Of a DNA stretch of 57,545 nucleotides, positions 49,452 to 57,545 are shown piece after piece. The notes below the pieces were generated by a model. It worked only from the letters and a program-made list of their open reading frames with translations. It was not told where the DNA came from and did no database searches. Each line of letters starts with the position of its first letter. Within the stretch, counting starts at the first letter, position 1. Where the stretch lies: assembly GCF_018332515.1 (NCBI RefSeq), contig NZ_BOQD01000002.1, forward strand, positions 1 through 57,545. Direction: 5' to 3'. This DNA is from Bacillus hominis. Its GTDB lineage: Bacteria; Bacillota; Bacilli; Bacillales; Bacillaceae_G. The translations under genes and the position numbers were made by a program.

Positions 49452-50099
49452 ATGAATGCTTATGTAAGAGAACCGGTTAATGCATTTACTCACTTAGGAG
49501 GAGCTGTATTATCATTTATTGCATTATTAGCTATGATTGTGAAGGTTTCTGTTAAGATGCCATCTGCTGCTGCAATTACAGCTGTTATTTTATTTGGTAT
49601 CGGGATGATGGTCCTTTATATGGCGTCAGCTGTGTATCATAGTGTTATAGCCAGTGAACGTGTTATTTATTTCTTTAGGAAACTAGATCATTCTATGATT
49701 TTTATATTAATTGCAGGTACATATGCACCCTTTTGCTTAATTACATTAAATTCGGCAAATGGTTTACTACTATTTTGTTTAGTTTATGCAACTGCGATTT
49801 GTGGTATTGTTTTTAAAATGTTTTGGTTTAATTGTCCAAGATGGTTATCGACAGCAATTTATCTTCTGATGGGTTGGTTAATTGTTCTATTCTTTGCACC
49901 GCTAGCTGAGAATTTAAGTACAGGGGGTATTATTTTCTTAGTACTTGGAGGCATTTTTTATACAATTGGTGGGTTTATTTACGGTGCGAAGCCAAAATGG
50001 TTGGAGTTTAAATATATGGGACACCATGAAATTTTTCATGTTTTTGTATTGTTAGGTAGTCTTGCGCATTTTCTAAGTGTATATTGTTACGTAATTTGA
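49452..50099 (+). CDS. trhA: Hemolysin III family membrane protein (TrhA)
   Basis: 215 residues with seven predicted membrane helices and the family motifs REPVNAFTHLGGA, SAVYHSV, FRKLDHSMIFILIAGTYAPF and GHHEIFHVFVLLGSLAHF, whose Ser/His/Asp residues form the PAQR/hydrolase metal site. Some relatives were called hemolysins; a role in membrane lipid fluidity is reported for TrhA. ATG at 49452 is chosen because GAGGGGTG lies just upstream, between it and the in-frame ATG at 49437. A dyad covers its promoter. Confidence 0.9.
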   Translation: MNAYVREPVNAFTHLGGAVLSFIALLAMIVKVSVKMPSAAAITAVILFGIGMMVLYMASAVYHSVIASERVIYFFRKLDHSMIFILIAGTYAPFCLITLNSANGLLLFCLVYATAICGIVFKMFWFNCPRWLSTAIYLLMGWLIVLFFAPLAENLSTGGIIFLVLGGIFYTIGGFIYGAKPKWLEFKYMGHHEIFHVFVLLGSLAHFLSVYCYVI

Positions 50100-50101
50100 T
50101 C

Positions 50102-50143
50102 AAAAAACGCCACGTGATGTCTGTTATGTGGCGTTTTTTTATT
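50102..50143 (+). terminator. Terminator after trhA
   Basis: Stem AAAAAACGCCAC / GTGGCGTTTTTT with a 14-base loop. Confidence 0.85.
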
Positions 50144-50283
50144 ACCTGATTGGAATCGTGTATTGTACAAAATAATTATGGTATAAAATGTAAGTTTCTG
50201 TGTTCGCATAATAAACATATGATAAGAAATATGTGATATACTTTGAGAAGTTTATAATGAATGAAATATGGAGGACTATAATT

Positions 50284-51300
50284 ATGGCAATACTTGTAAC
50301 AGGTGGAGCAGGATATATTGGTAGTCATACATGCGTAGAATTACTAAAAAACGGTTACGAAATTATAGTAGTAGATAATCTTTCGAACAGCTCAGTAGAG
50401 TCTATAAATCGAGTGAAAGATATAACAGGAAAACAGTTTAAATTTTATAAAGAAGATATTTTAAATCGAGAAGCACTTGATACGATTTTTGAAGAAAATA
50501 CAATTGAAGCTGTTATTCACTTTGCAGGCTTTAAGGCTGTAGGGGAATCAGTAGCAATTCCGTTAACGTATTATCATAACAACATTACAAGCACATTAGT
50601 GCTATGTGAAGTGATGCAGAAGTATAATGTGAAGAAGATGATCTTCAGTTCATCTGCAACAGTGTATGGTATCCCAGAAACATCACCAATTACGGAGGAG
50701 TTTCCATTAAGTGCAACAAATCCATATGGTCAAACAAAATTAATGATTGAACAAATTATGCGTGATGTAGCATTTGCGGATGCAGAATGGAGTATCGCAT
50801 TACTTCGTTATTTCAACCCATTTGGTGCGCATGAAAGTGGGCGTATTGGAGAAGATCCAAACGGAATTCCAAATAACTTAATGCCATATGTAACACAAGT
50901 AGCAGTAGGTAAGTTAAAAGAATTAAGTGTATTTGGAAATGACTATCCAACAAAAGATGGCACGGGTGTCCGTGATTATATTCATGTTGTAGACTTAGCA
51001 AATGGACATGTAAAGGCGCTTGAAAAGGTACTTGGCACTACTGGGATAGATGCATACAATCTCGGTACAGGTACTGGTTATAGTGTATTAGAAATGGTTG
51101 AAGCATTTGAAAAAGTTTCAGGCAAGGAAGTTCCTTATAAAATTACGGAACGTCGTCCTGGTGATGTTGCAGTATGTTTTGCAGATGCATCGAAAGCAAA
51201 GCGCGAATTAGGATGGGAAGCAATACGCGGATTAGAAGAGATGTGTGCAGACTCTTGGAGATGGCAATCAAATAACAAAAATGGCTATCTAGAAGTTTAA
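50284..51300 (+). CDS. galE: UDP-glucose 4-epimerase
   Basis: Interconverts UDP-Glc/UDP-Gal, and in many relatives UDP-GlcNAc/UDP-GalNAc. 338-residue short-chain dehydrogenase fold: NAD motif GGAGYIGSH (7-15), Ser in FSSSATVYG, catalytic YGQTK, and [28 protein letters not shown] at 50284 follows GGAGGA. It faces the pel operon across a shared terminator; a GalNAc-containing polymer such as Pel would need this activity, so a metabolic link is likely. Bacillus often has another galE elsewhere; that cannot be seen here. Confidence 0.94.
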   Translation: MAILVTGGAGYIGSHTCVELLKNGYEIIVVDNLSNSSVESINRVKDITGKQFKFYKEDILNREALDTIFEENTIEAVIHFAGFKAVGESVAIPLTYYHNNITSTLVLCEVMQKYNVKKMIFSSSATVYGIPETSPITEEFPLSATNPYGQTKLMIEQIMRDVAFADAEWSIALLRYFNPFGAHESGRIGEDPNGIPNNLMPYVTQVAVGKLKELSVFGNDYPTKDGTGVRDYIHVVDLANGHVKALEKVLGTTGIDAYNLGTGTGYSVLEMVEAFEKVSGKEVPYKITERRPGDVAVCFADASKAKRELGWEAIRGLEEMCADSWRWQSNNKNGYLEV

Positions 51301-51307
51301 TATGTAG

Positions 51308-51353
51308 ATAAAAAAATGACCTTTTTGCAGGAGCAAAAGGTCATTTTTATTTA
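51308..51353. terminator. Bidirectional terminator between galE and pelG
   Basis: Stem AAAAATGACCTTTTTGC / GCAAAAGGTCATTTTT with a 4-base loop and flanking T/A tracts; it ends both convergent transcripts. Confidence 0.9.
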
Positions 51354-52808
51354 TTTATTCCCATTAAGTTTATTAGCTAATTTAGTAAAGAAAGTTCGCT
51401 GTTTTATAGGAACGTTTGACTGGCAAAACGTGTAGTAATCAATGTCTTTAATGTAAGTAAAGAGTCTAGAAATAGCATATAAGAATGTAATGGAAGATCC
51501 AATTGCAAAACTAATGCCATAACCGTTAAATCCAAATGGAAGTAGAAGAAGACTTAATAACAGGTTTGCAAAAAAGAACAGGGCTGATGTTCGAAATGCA
51601 CCTTTACGATCTTCAAAATATAAGAGTAGTAAAGTGATAACGAGGACCATCCCGTTTGCATAAGCACCAATTATAGTCAGCTGCAAAATAGAGTATTCAA
51701 GTGTCATTTTCCCAGATTGTGAACTAAACATAAATATTATAAAAATAATAAGTAAAGAAAAAATACCTTGATTACGAAGTATTCGTTCCATTTCTTGTTT
51801 GAGGACAAAATTCATCGAATCTTTCAATTGTAAAATTGTATTTAATGTCGCCCCATTGTTAACTGAACCGAAGAACTTCTTATACCTTTCATAAAACCTT
51901 GTTTCAATGGACACTACGAAGAAAATATAGGTTGGGATAATGCTTAAATAAGCCCAGAAAACAGAGGTATCATACATTTGATGATAAATAAATGTGTTTT
52001 CAATATTTCCTCGCCCTTCCCCGAACCAAATAACAAAGTTACATACCCAAATGCCAATATTGTAAAGTAAGCTTGACCAAAATAGTTCTGGATATTTATC
52101 TAAATAAGAAAGAAAGGTAAATTGTTCAGTAGCATCACTATTTGGAAACATTCGCACAATAACTATACTTAACCACACTAATGTAATGAAGGTCCCGATT
52201 GTAAAAGCAATTAAAAGTAATAGGGCAAATCCATGTTCTAGTCCAAGTGTTGGATGCCAGTAAGCTATAAGCGCAATTCCAGATAAGGAGAAAATTGAAC
52301 CAATTAAAAATGCAAGAGCGATGGACTGATAATCTTTAGCCGCTGTTAAATAAATGGATTGAATCCAAATGATGTTTAAAGATAAAAATAAAAATAGCAT
52401 CACGATTTTATAATACAAGGCTAATGGTGTAAAAATTGCAAACAAAAGCCATAAGATAATAGCTAAAAAAAGTGTGATTTTCGTCATTCCTAAAAAGGAG
52501 GAAAATACTTTATCAGCTTTTTGCTCGTATAAAAGGTCAGCCACATATCTAGTTACGATGAGCTGCAAGGCACCATATATGATTTGAGAAAAAATAAAGC
52601 AATATGAAATTGAAATTGTGAAAAGGCGCTGTTCCTCAATTGAAATAGAATGGAACAAACTTAAAATGTATCGAATAGCTGTTACTGCTAAAATAACGAC
52701 TAACCACGGACCAGCTGTAACAAATAATGAAAATCCGTACGCTTTTATTCTTGAAGAATAGTAGTCTTCTTGGAATAATTTTTGTAAACGAAATCCTATT
52801 CCTGCCAT
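51351..52808 (-). CDS. pelG: Pel polysaccharide export membrane protein PelG
   Basis: 485 residues with about 12 predicted membrane helices and the PelG start MAGIGFRLQKLFQEDYYSSRIKAYGFSLFVTAGPW. The family is related to MOP-type flippases and in Pseudomonas forms the inner-membrane Pel synthase complex with PelD, PelE and PelF. ATG at 52808 lies inside the end of pelF (13-bp overlap), showing translational coupling. Last gene of the operon. Confidence 0.93.
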   Translation of the reverse strand: MAGIGFRLQKLFQEDYYSSRIKAYGFSLFVTAGPWLVVILAVTAIRYILSLFHSISIEEQRLFTISISYCFIFSQIIYGALQLIVTRYVADLLYEQKADKVFSSFLGMTKITLFLAIILWLLFAIFTPLALYYKIVMLFLFLSLNIIWIQSIYLTAAKDYQSIALAFLIGSIFSLSGIALIAYWHPTLGLEHGFALLLLIAFTIGTFITLVWLSIVIVRMFPNSDATEQFTFLSYLDKYPELFWSSLLYNIGIWVCNFVIWFGEGRGNIENTFIYHQMYDTSVFWAYLSIIPTYIFFVVSIETRFYERYKKFFGSVNNGATLNTILQLKDSMNFVLKQEMERILRNQGIFSLLIIFIIFMFSSQSGKMTLEYSILQLTIIGAYANGMVLVITLLLLYFEDRKGAFRTSALFFFANLLLSLLLLPFGFNGYGISFAIGSSITFLYAISRLFTYIKDIDYYTFCQSNVPIKQRTFFTKLANKLNGNK

Positions 52809-54217
52809 GTTTTTTTACCTCTTTCTAAGTAAAGCTTACGATAACTATCAACGACACCTGATAATTGATAGTGCGCTTCAATACGATTGCGCCCATTATT
52901 CCCAAATTGTTGAATGGATTCAGGGTGACGATAATACCACTCTAAATGAATGGCAACTTGCTCAGGGGATACAGGTGGTACAACAAATCCACATTGCCCG
53001 TAAGGATCTTCGTCTTGCCCGTAAATTAACTCCCTACAAGAACCGACATCTGTAACAACCCATGGTAATCCTGCTGCCATTCCTTCTAACATAGCTAATG
53101 GTTGTCCTTCAGATATACTTGTTAATACGAGAATATCTGTTTGTTTTAAGTAATCTTTAATATTTACTTTGCCGGTCATTATTACATGCTCTTCTAATCC
53201 TAATTGTTGAATTAAATCACGGCATTCCTGAGCATATTCTGCTTCTTCCGTATCAGGACCTAGCAAGTAAAATATAAATGGAATATCTTTTTCTAATAAT
53301 AATTTAGCTGCATAAATCATTGTTTTTACATCTTTAATTGGCACAACTCGTATAATGGCGGAAATGATGAGTTTATCTGAATTGTATTTTGGTTTACGTA
53401 ACCCTTTATAGTCAGATAAAGTAACGCCATTTGGAACGATTTTTAGTTTATGAGCTGGGGCACCTAATTCTTTTTGATATGCACTATTTCGGCCGAACAA
53501 CGTAATTACGTCAGCGGCTTGTTCATATGCTTGATGAGACAAGTGATGAAAGAAAGAAACCCATCTTTTTTTGTATTCAATTGGTATCCAAGTAGATTGT
53601 AGTATTTCTTCTTCACGCTCTCGGGAGTAAATACCGTGCTCGGTTAGAATAAATGGTATATCGGACTTGGCACTAATTGCAGCACCAAGTAATCCACCAT
53701 ATCCTGTCGATACAGAATGAATAAGATCTAATTCAGGAAAATCAATTTGTAAAATTTGAATGATTGGTGTAAACATAGATCTCCACATCCAAAGGTAATT
53801 TAAGAAGGATCCACTACTTTCTTCATATGAATAGCTTTCTTTAACAATTGCATAAAACTCACGGCTTTCGAAGAAGGAATGGAGCGTTCCTAGCTTTTGT
53901 TTATTCCCTAATATTTGTAATGCTGTTGTATCGTTGGCTTGAAATGTAAACCACTTTTGAAGTGTCTGTACTTCTTGTTCAGTTAAATTAGTTTTTATAT
54001 GTTTTGGTTCATTTTCTGATTGCAAAGGAATCAGAATGATATCTTTTACGTTGCTTGGAATTTCATATTGATATTCATCTTCTGTTTTTACTTGAGGGAC
54101 TATCGCAAAAATCGTAAATTCATGTTCTTTAAACTGCTGGATAATCATTTGAACCCAGCTTGCTACCCCTCCACTTACAAAGGGGTAGCTGCCTTCAACG
54201 ACCAAACCTATTCTCAT
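52796..54217 (-). CDS. pelF: Pel polysaccharide glycosyltransferase PelF
   Basis: The cytoplasmic GT4 transferase that polymerises Pel from UDP-GalNAc/UDP-GlcNAc. 473 residues, GT-B fold: N-terminal VEGSYPFVSGGVASWVQ, ELDLIHSVSTGYGG, the acceptor-side TEHGIYSRERE, donor-side SEGQPLAMLEGMAAGLPWV with the two conserved Glu residues, and PYGQCGFVVPP. ATG at 54217, with AAGGAGA, starts 3 bp after the deacetylase stop. Confidence 0.94.
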   Translation of the reverse strand: MRIGLVVEGSYPFVSGGVASWVQMIIQQFKEHEFTIFAIVPQVKTEDEYQYEIPSNVKDIILIPLQSENEPKHIKTNLTEQEVQTLQKWFTFQANDTTALQILGNKQKLGTLHSFFESREFYAIVKESYSYEESSGSFLNYLWMWRSMFTPIIQILQIDFPELDLIHSVSTGYGGLLGAAISAKSDIPFILTEHGIYSREREEEILQSTWIPIEYKKRWVSFFHHLSHQAYEQAADVITLFGRNSAYQKELGAPAHKLKIVPNGVTLSDYKGLRKPKYNSDKLIISAIIRVVPIKDVKTMIYAAKLLLEKDIPFIFYLLGPDTEEAEYAQECRDLIQQLGLEEHVIMTGKVNIKDYLKQTDILVLTSISEGQPLAMLEGMAAGLPWVVTDVGSCRELIYGQDEDPYGQCGFVVPPVSPEQVAIHLEWYYRHPESIQQFGNNGRNRIEAHYQLSGVVDSYRKLYLERGKKTWQE

Positions 54218-54220
54218 CTG

Positions 54221-56053
54221 TTATTCTCCTTTAATTGGAATTGTAGCGCTGGCTTTCGTTAACGTAACGCTATAAATTTGGGAATCAAGCTTTTTAACTG
54301 TACCGTAAGAGAATGAGCCAGGTTGTATCTTCTTACCTTCTTCTACACGTATAATTGTTGAAGTATGGTTTGGTAACCCTTTATATGCAATGTGAACAGC
54401 ATCATCTTCATAAGAAACATCTAGGTCACCAGTTTGATAAATTTTCATAGAAGCAGTTGCTTCACTTTGGGTCATACTTTTTATATAAGGATATCTTTCT
54501 CGTATTTCTTTAATTGTCGTTTTATAAGCTTTAAATAATTCTTCCCATGTTAAGTTACCCGAGCGTTTTTCATCAAGGATATCATCAGGATGGACGAAAT
54601 GTGAGATAACCCCTAAATTTGCGGTAACATCAGCTAAGATAAATTGCTCCTCATCTGTGATAGCATATCCACTAGTAATGCGCGGGAAGTGATAAATATT
54701 TTTGTTATGTTCATCTGGTCCAAATTCTTGAATTAAACTGCCGTTACTTGTACTTCCCACATATAGAGAGGAAACCGTTTCTAGAGTTGGTACAGCGTCG
54801 TTTAATGCACTTAATCCAGTTGCATTTATAATATTGGATGGTGGTACATAGGTTTTTAATTTTTCATTTGGAAAGAAGTTATACACGAGTTTTTGTAAAG
54901 CATCTAAAGAGCTCTCCATATCCTTTTTTGAATTCCAAGGAACATATTCAAGTGATTTATCTACCGGATCCGGTGGTAATAATAAAGGTTGATGGTTATA
55001 GCCGTGGATTCCAATTTCTCCACCATGAGCTAATAATTCTCTACCAAATAATAAATAGGTATTTCTATTTTTATCTGTGAAATCTTCAAAAGGTGGCGTC
55101 ACTTTATCCTGATATGTCCCAATCGCAACACCTGTATATTTAATACCAAGTTCTTCAGAGATATCCTTCATATTTTTCCACCAATGTTTTTTATAAAATT
55201 CTTCAACAGAAATTTTTTCTGTCGTTAAGTTTTTTAGTTCTCCACTTGGAACCGGAGATGGGAAGTCATCGATATACATAATCTCTGCTCCAAGCTGTGC
55301 TGTAGCGAAAGCCGGGAAAATAGAACCCAGTGATTGAACGAACATACCTCTACCTAATTTAGCGTTCAATGCTGTTGTATTCCAATATAAGACTTTTCCT
55401 TCACCGTAGTCATTGGTCCAGAGGATGGGAGTATCTTCTGCTGTAATCCAAGGAGTAGCTGTATTCTCATCTAGCGTAATATTCATTGAGCTATGAGTAA
55501 ACAATGTAGAAGAACTTGGGAGATCTGGATAACCAGGGAATAAAACCTTTTCAAAGGTTAATCCTTCCGCATCTTTGAAGCCTTCCTTTTTTGTAATACC
55601 AAATAGTGCGTTCCAGGAAGGATCTGAATCAAGTCGGTTTGCGATAATAATCCTTCCGCCCATTTGTACAAAATTTTGAATATCAGCTTGTGGAAGTTGC
55701 TCCATTATTTCACCTGTAATAATAATCCCTGTGTAGGGAGAGGGAGTAAGTCCCTTAATTTCATTAGCTGTAATATCTTTATAGTGTAGGTGTGCGTAAT
55801 CCATTGCCTTCTTCGTATTAAATTCGACTTGTTGTCCTAATGTATTATCCGTTTTTAAAACGTATAATTGTATTTTCTGTCCATTTTGAGTTACATCGTT
55901 TGCTTTGAGTGTTTTAACAGTATCTGTTTCTGTAGTTTTAGGAACAGAAAATTTTTGATAAAAATTTTCTGTTCGATATATAAGGATGGATAAAATTAAG
56001 AGAAATAAAATGATACTAATAATCCCGATATATATATTAATCCCCTTTTTCAA
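54221..56053 (-). CDS. pelA: Membrane-anchored Pel deacetylase (PelA deacetylase-domain protein, DUF2194)
   Basis: 610 residues: N-terminal membrane helix (about 5-26), a glutamine-amidotransferase-like region (about 60-250), and a polysaccharide deacetylase-like region. The latter has the metal/catalytic Asp motif MYIDDFPSP (about 258), GEIGIHGYNHQP (His-x4-His, about 349) and SHFVHPDDI (about 484). Gram-positive pel clusters encode only the deacetylase part of PelA, here anchored outside the membrane. The start is TTG at 56053 because GGAGG lies 8 bases upstream; the longer reading from TTG at 56068 would overlap that site. It overlaps pelE by 17 bp. Confidence 0.82.
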   Translation of the reverse strand: MKKGINIYIGIISIILFLLILSILIYRTENFYQKFSVPKTTETDTVKTLKANDVTQNGQKIQLYVLKTDNTLGQQVEFNTKKAMDYAHLHYKDITANEIKGLTPSPYTGIIITGEIMEQLPQADIQNFVQMGGRIIIANRLDSDPSWNALFGITKKEGFKDAEGLTFEKVLFPGYPDLPSSSTLFTHSSMNITLDENTATPWITAEDTPILWTNDYGEGKVLYWNTTALNAKLGRGMFVQSLGSIFPAFATAQLGAEIMYIDDFPSPVPSGELKNLTTEKISVEEFYKKHWWKNMKDISEELGIKYTGVAIGTYQDKVTPPFEDFTDKNRNTYLLFGRELLAHGGEIGIHGYNHQPLLLPPDPVDKSLEYVPWNSKKDMESSLDALQKLVYNFFPNEKLKTYVPPSNIINATGLSALNDAVPTLETVSSLYVGSTSNGSLIQEFGPDEHNKNIYHFPRITSGYAITDEEQFILADVTANLGVISHFVHPDDILDEKRSGNLTWEELFKAYKTTIKEIRERYPYIKSMTQSEATASMKIYQTGDLDVSYEDDAVHIAYKGLPNHTSTIIRVEEGKKIQPGSFSYGTVKKLDSQIYSVTLTKASATIPIKGE

Positions 56054-56957
56054 TGTGTGCGCCTCCAAACTGCCTTACAAATAATTGATATTTACGCGGT
56101 AGTATATGAATTCTTTTTGCATCTGTTAGATTATTGATTAAGTTATAGAGCTTGTCCCATAACTTTTGGTCATAATATATTTCAAGTAATCCAACATAAC
56201 CGTAATATGATTCAGGATAGAAATGAATAAGATTTAAAAATTGTTCTTCAGACTTTGCGTATTGTTTTGTGTGTAGAAACAGATTTCCAAGTTGGAAAGG
56301 GTAAAGAGATTCGTTAGGGAATAGTTCTACACTTTGTGTAATAAAATTCATAAACTCATCGATTATTTTTTCTTTTTGTTGATTAGAAAGAAGACCACTG
56401 TCTATATATCTTAAATAGTTAGAAAACAATTCTTTTGCAATTTCATTTTGTGGACTTTGTAGGAATTGCCTATTTAAGTATTCAATCTGTTTTTCGTACC
56501 GTTCATTTAGTAAATTGATAGTAGTTGCTGCGTAATGTACAGTTTCAGGATCTTTATGGTGAATTGCTTCTTTCAATAAGCCTCCTTCATTAGAAATAGA
56601 GGAGGAGCTTAACTGTACAATGAGTTGTTTATGTAATTCAGGCTTATCTAGTTCTAATCCAGAAGAAAATGAAATTAAGTCCATATCTTGTTTAGCTGAT
56701 TCCAAAATATCTTCGTAATTATCAACGTGAAATGAAACATAATCAGAGTATTGCTGTAACCACTCGGTTTTGGATCTTCGTATATTAAGTAATAACATGA
56801 TTACTGACACAATAAGTCCGATAAGCGGGAAAAGAAGAGAGATAATCAAGCAAAATTCAATAATTCCTTTTTTATCTTCAGCAATTAAACTTTTCGTAAA
56901 TCGAAATAAAAGAAAAACTAAAATAGCGTAAATAAAATAAAGAAGGAGTAAAATCAT
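56037..56957 (-). CDS. pelE: Pel biosynthesis protein PelE (membrane TPR protein)
   Basis: 306 residues: two N-terminal membrane helices (about 2-18 and 28-52) and a helical cytoplasmic part with TPR-like repeats (about 170-290, ELFPNESLYPFQLGNLFLHTKQYAKSEEQFLNLIHFYPESYYGYVGLLEIYYDQKLWDKLY). PelE joins PelD to PelF in the synthase complex in Pseudomonas. Its ATG shares a base with the pelD stop (TAATG), so the genes are coupled. Assignment rests on topology and operon position more than on sequence identity. Confidence 0.82.
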   Translation of the reverse strand: MILLLLYFIYAILVFLLFRFTKSLIAEDKKGIIEFCLIISLLFPLIGLIVSVIMLLLNIRRSKTEWLQQYSDYVSFHVDNYEDILESAKQDMDLISFSSGLELDKPELHKQLIVQLSSSSISNEGGLLKEAIHHKDPETVHYAATTINLLNERYEKQIEYLNRQFLQSPQNEIAKELFSNYLRYIDSGLLSNQQKEKIIDEFMNFITQSVELFPNESLYPFQLGNLFLHTKQYAKSEEQFLNLIHFYPESYYGYVGLLEIYYDQKLWDKLYNLINNLTDAKRIHILPRKYQLFVRQFGGAHIEKGD

Positions 56958-57545
56958 TAGAATATCACTCCTTTAGAAGAAAGAGCATTTTGTATACGAG
57001 TTTGAACTTGTAGTAAAAACTTTTCTTCAGTGCCAGGTAATAAAATCATAATTTTTTGCTCGGTCGTACTATAACCGAATATATCAATATCCCGCAAATG
57101 ATCTTTTAAAATAGAATTTATCATTTCTAAAGAATCTTGTGGAGCATTGAACTCAAAATAGGAATATGGATAAGATAATGTTTCGTACCGTTTCTTTTCT
57201 ATTTTTAGTAAATGTTCAAATTCATCTTCATAATAAATGCTTGTTTTAGGGAATGTACGATCCTCTTGACTTGATAGCCAAAGATTAGAAGCGTTTTGTA
57301 AACGATCACCCATCCAGCGTAAATACCATGTGAAAAGTTCGAATTGCTCAGAAGTTACTTTCGAAAACTCGATTTCGTCTAATATAATGACGTATTGTAC
57401 ATCCTCTTGGAATAGGACGGGACCAACTAAAAGTGGAGCATCTTGAAAATCCTCATCTGTACGGAAAAAAGGCCGATTATGCGCTAGGGCATTTTTGATG
57501 ACCAACGAAGCGTTTTGAACAAAAATAGATTGAGATAATGTATTT
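56957..57545 (-). CDS. pelD: Pel c-di-GMP receptor PelD, C-terminal part (gene runs out of the window)
   Basis: 196 residues are visible before the window edge, with the frame open at 57545. They cover the end of a GAF domain (FRTDEDFQDAPLLVGPVLFQEDVQYVIILDEIEF...) and a degenerate GGDEF domain. An RxxD inhibitory-site motif (LRDIDIFGYS) stands five residues before STTEQK, which replaces GGDEF, followed by IMILLPGTEEK. So it should bind c-di-GMP without making it, as PelD of Pseudomonas does. Membrane helices expected at the N-terminus lie outside the window. Confidence 0.88.
   Translation of the reverse strand, partial: NTLSQSIFVQNASLVIKNALAHNRPFFRTDEDFQDAPLLVGPVLFQEDVQYVIILDEIEFSKVTSEQFELFTWYLRWMGDRLQNASNLWLSSQEDRTFPKTSIYYEDEFEHLLKIEKKRYETLSYPYSYFEFNAPQDSLEMINSILKDHLRDIDIFGYSTTEQKIMILLPGTEEKFLLQVQTRIQNALSSKGVIF

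Overview
The window is the replication-origin region of a Bacillus cereus group chromosome. It has the gene order of Bacillus oriC (rpmH-dnaA-dnaN-recF-gyrB-gyrA-rrn on one side, rnpA-yidC-jag-mnmE-mnmG-rsmG-noc-soj-spo0J on the other). Protein sequences, the low GC content and the tRNA and 16S sequences match what I know of B. cereus/anthracis/thuringiensis. Species cannot be fixed from this window. Nearly all housekeeping genes point away from oriC.

Layout. 1-340: 5' end of a 16S rRNA gene, read leftward, with two tandem promoters. 335-9004 (minus): gyrA, gyrB, recF, yaaA, dnaN, dnaA. 7482-7663 and 9005-9568: bipartite oriC, with DnaA boxes, GC-rich spacer, TAG trinucleotide repeats and an AT-rich unwinding region. 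9569-18614 (plus): rpmH, rnpA, yidC, jag, mnmE, mnmG, rsmG, noc, soj, spo0J, with a perfect parS inside spo0J. 18635-29499: yyaC, an MscS-type channel, a DUF951 gene, ychF, rpsF-ssb-rpsR with an S6:S18 leader, yybS, gdpP, rplI, dnaC, and purA with a PurR operator. 29655-30027: tRNA-Lys, -Glu, -Asp and -Phe. 30311-37815: walRK-yycHI-walJ-htrA, a CxxH/CxxC protein and rlmH.

The unusual part is 37816-41741. It is bounded by a 22-bp direct repeat of the 3' end of rlmH, with inverted GCGGTTT-type ends and a third, degenerate copy in the middle. This is the architecture of staphylococcal SCC elements, which insert at the same codons of rlmH. The left half carries a HipA-like kinase without a HipB repressor, followed by a protein joining a HipA N-subdomain (HipS-like) to a HIRAN domain. 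The right half holds a broken restriction-modification locus: the first ~60 codons of an adenine methyltransferase fused in frame to the C-terminal part of a large serine recombinase, then an HNH-type nuclease gene.

After the island come a radical SAM/SPASM gene, pepF, guaC (facing an LprI-domain lipoprotein gene across two PurR-like operators), the RNA helicase dbpA, a DUF1836 gene, a hemolysin III-family gene, and galE. The window ends in a Gram-positive type pel exopolysaccharide operon (pelG, pelF, pelA deacetylase, pelE, partial pelD; minus strand). PelD keeps an RxxD c-di-GMP inhibitory-site motif beside a degenerate GGDEF.

How they work together: the origin genes couple initiation (DnaA, DnaN, SpoIIIJ/RNase P), topology (gyrase) and segregation (Soj/Spo0J/Noc/parS). 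WalRK with its accessory genes controls wall metabolism. The pel genes, with galE supplying UDP-sugar epimerisation, probably make a c-di-GMP-controlled biofilm polysaccharide.
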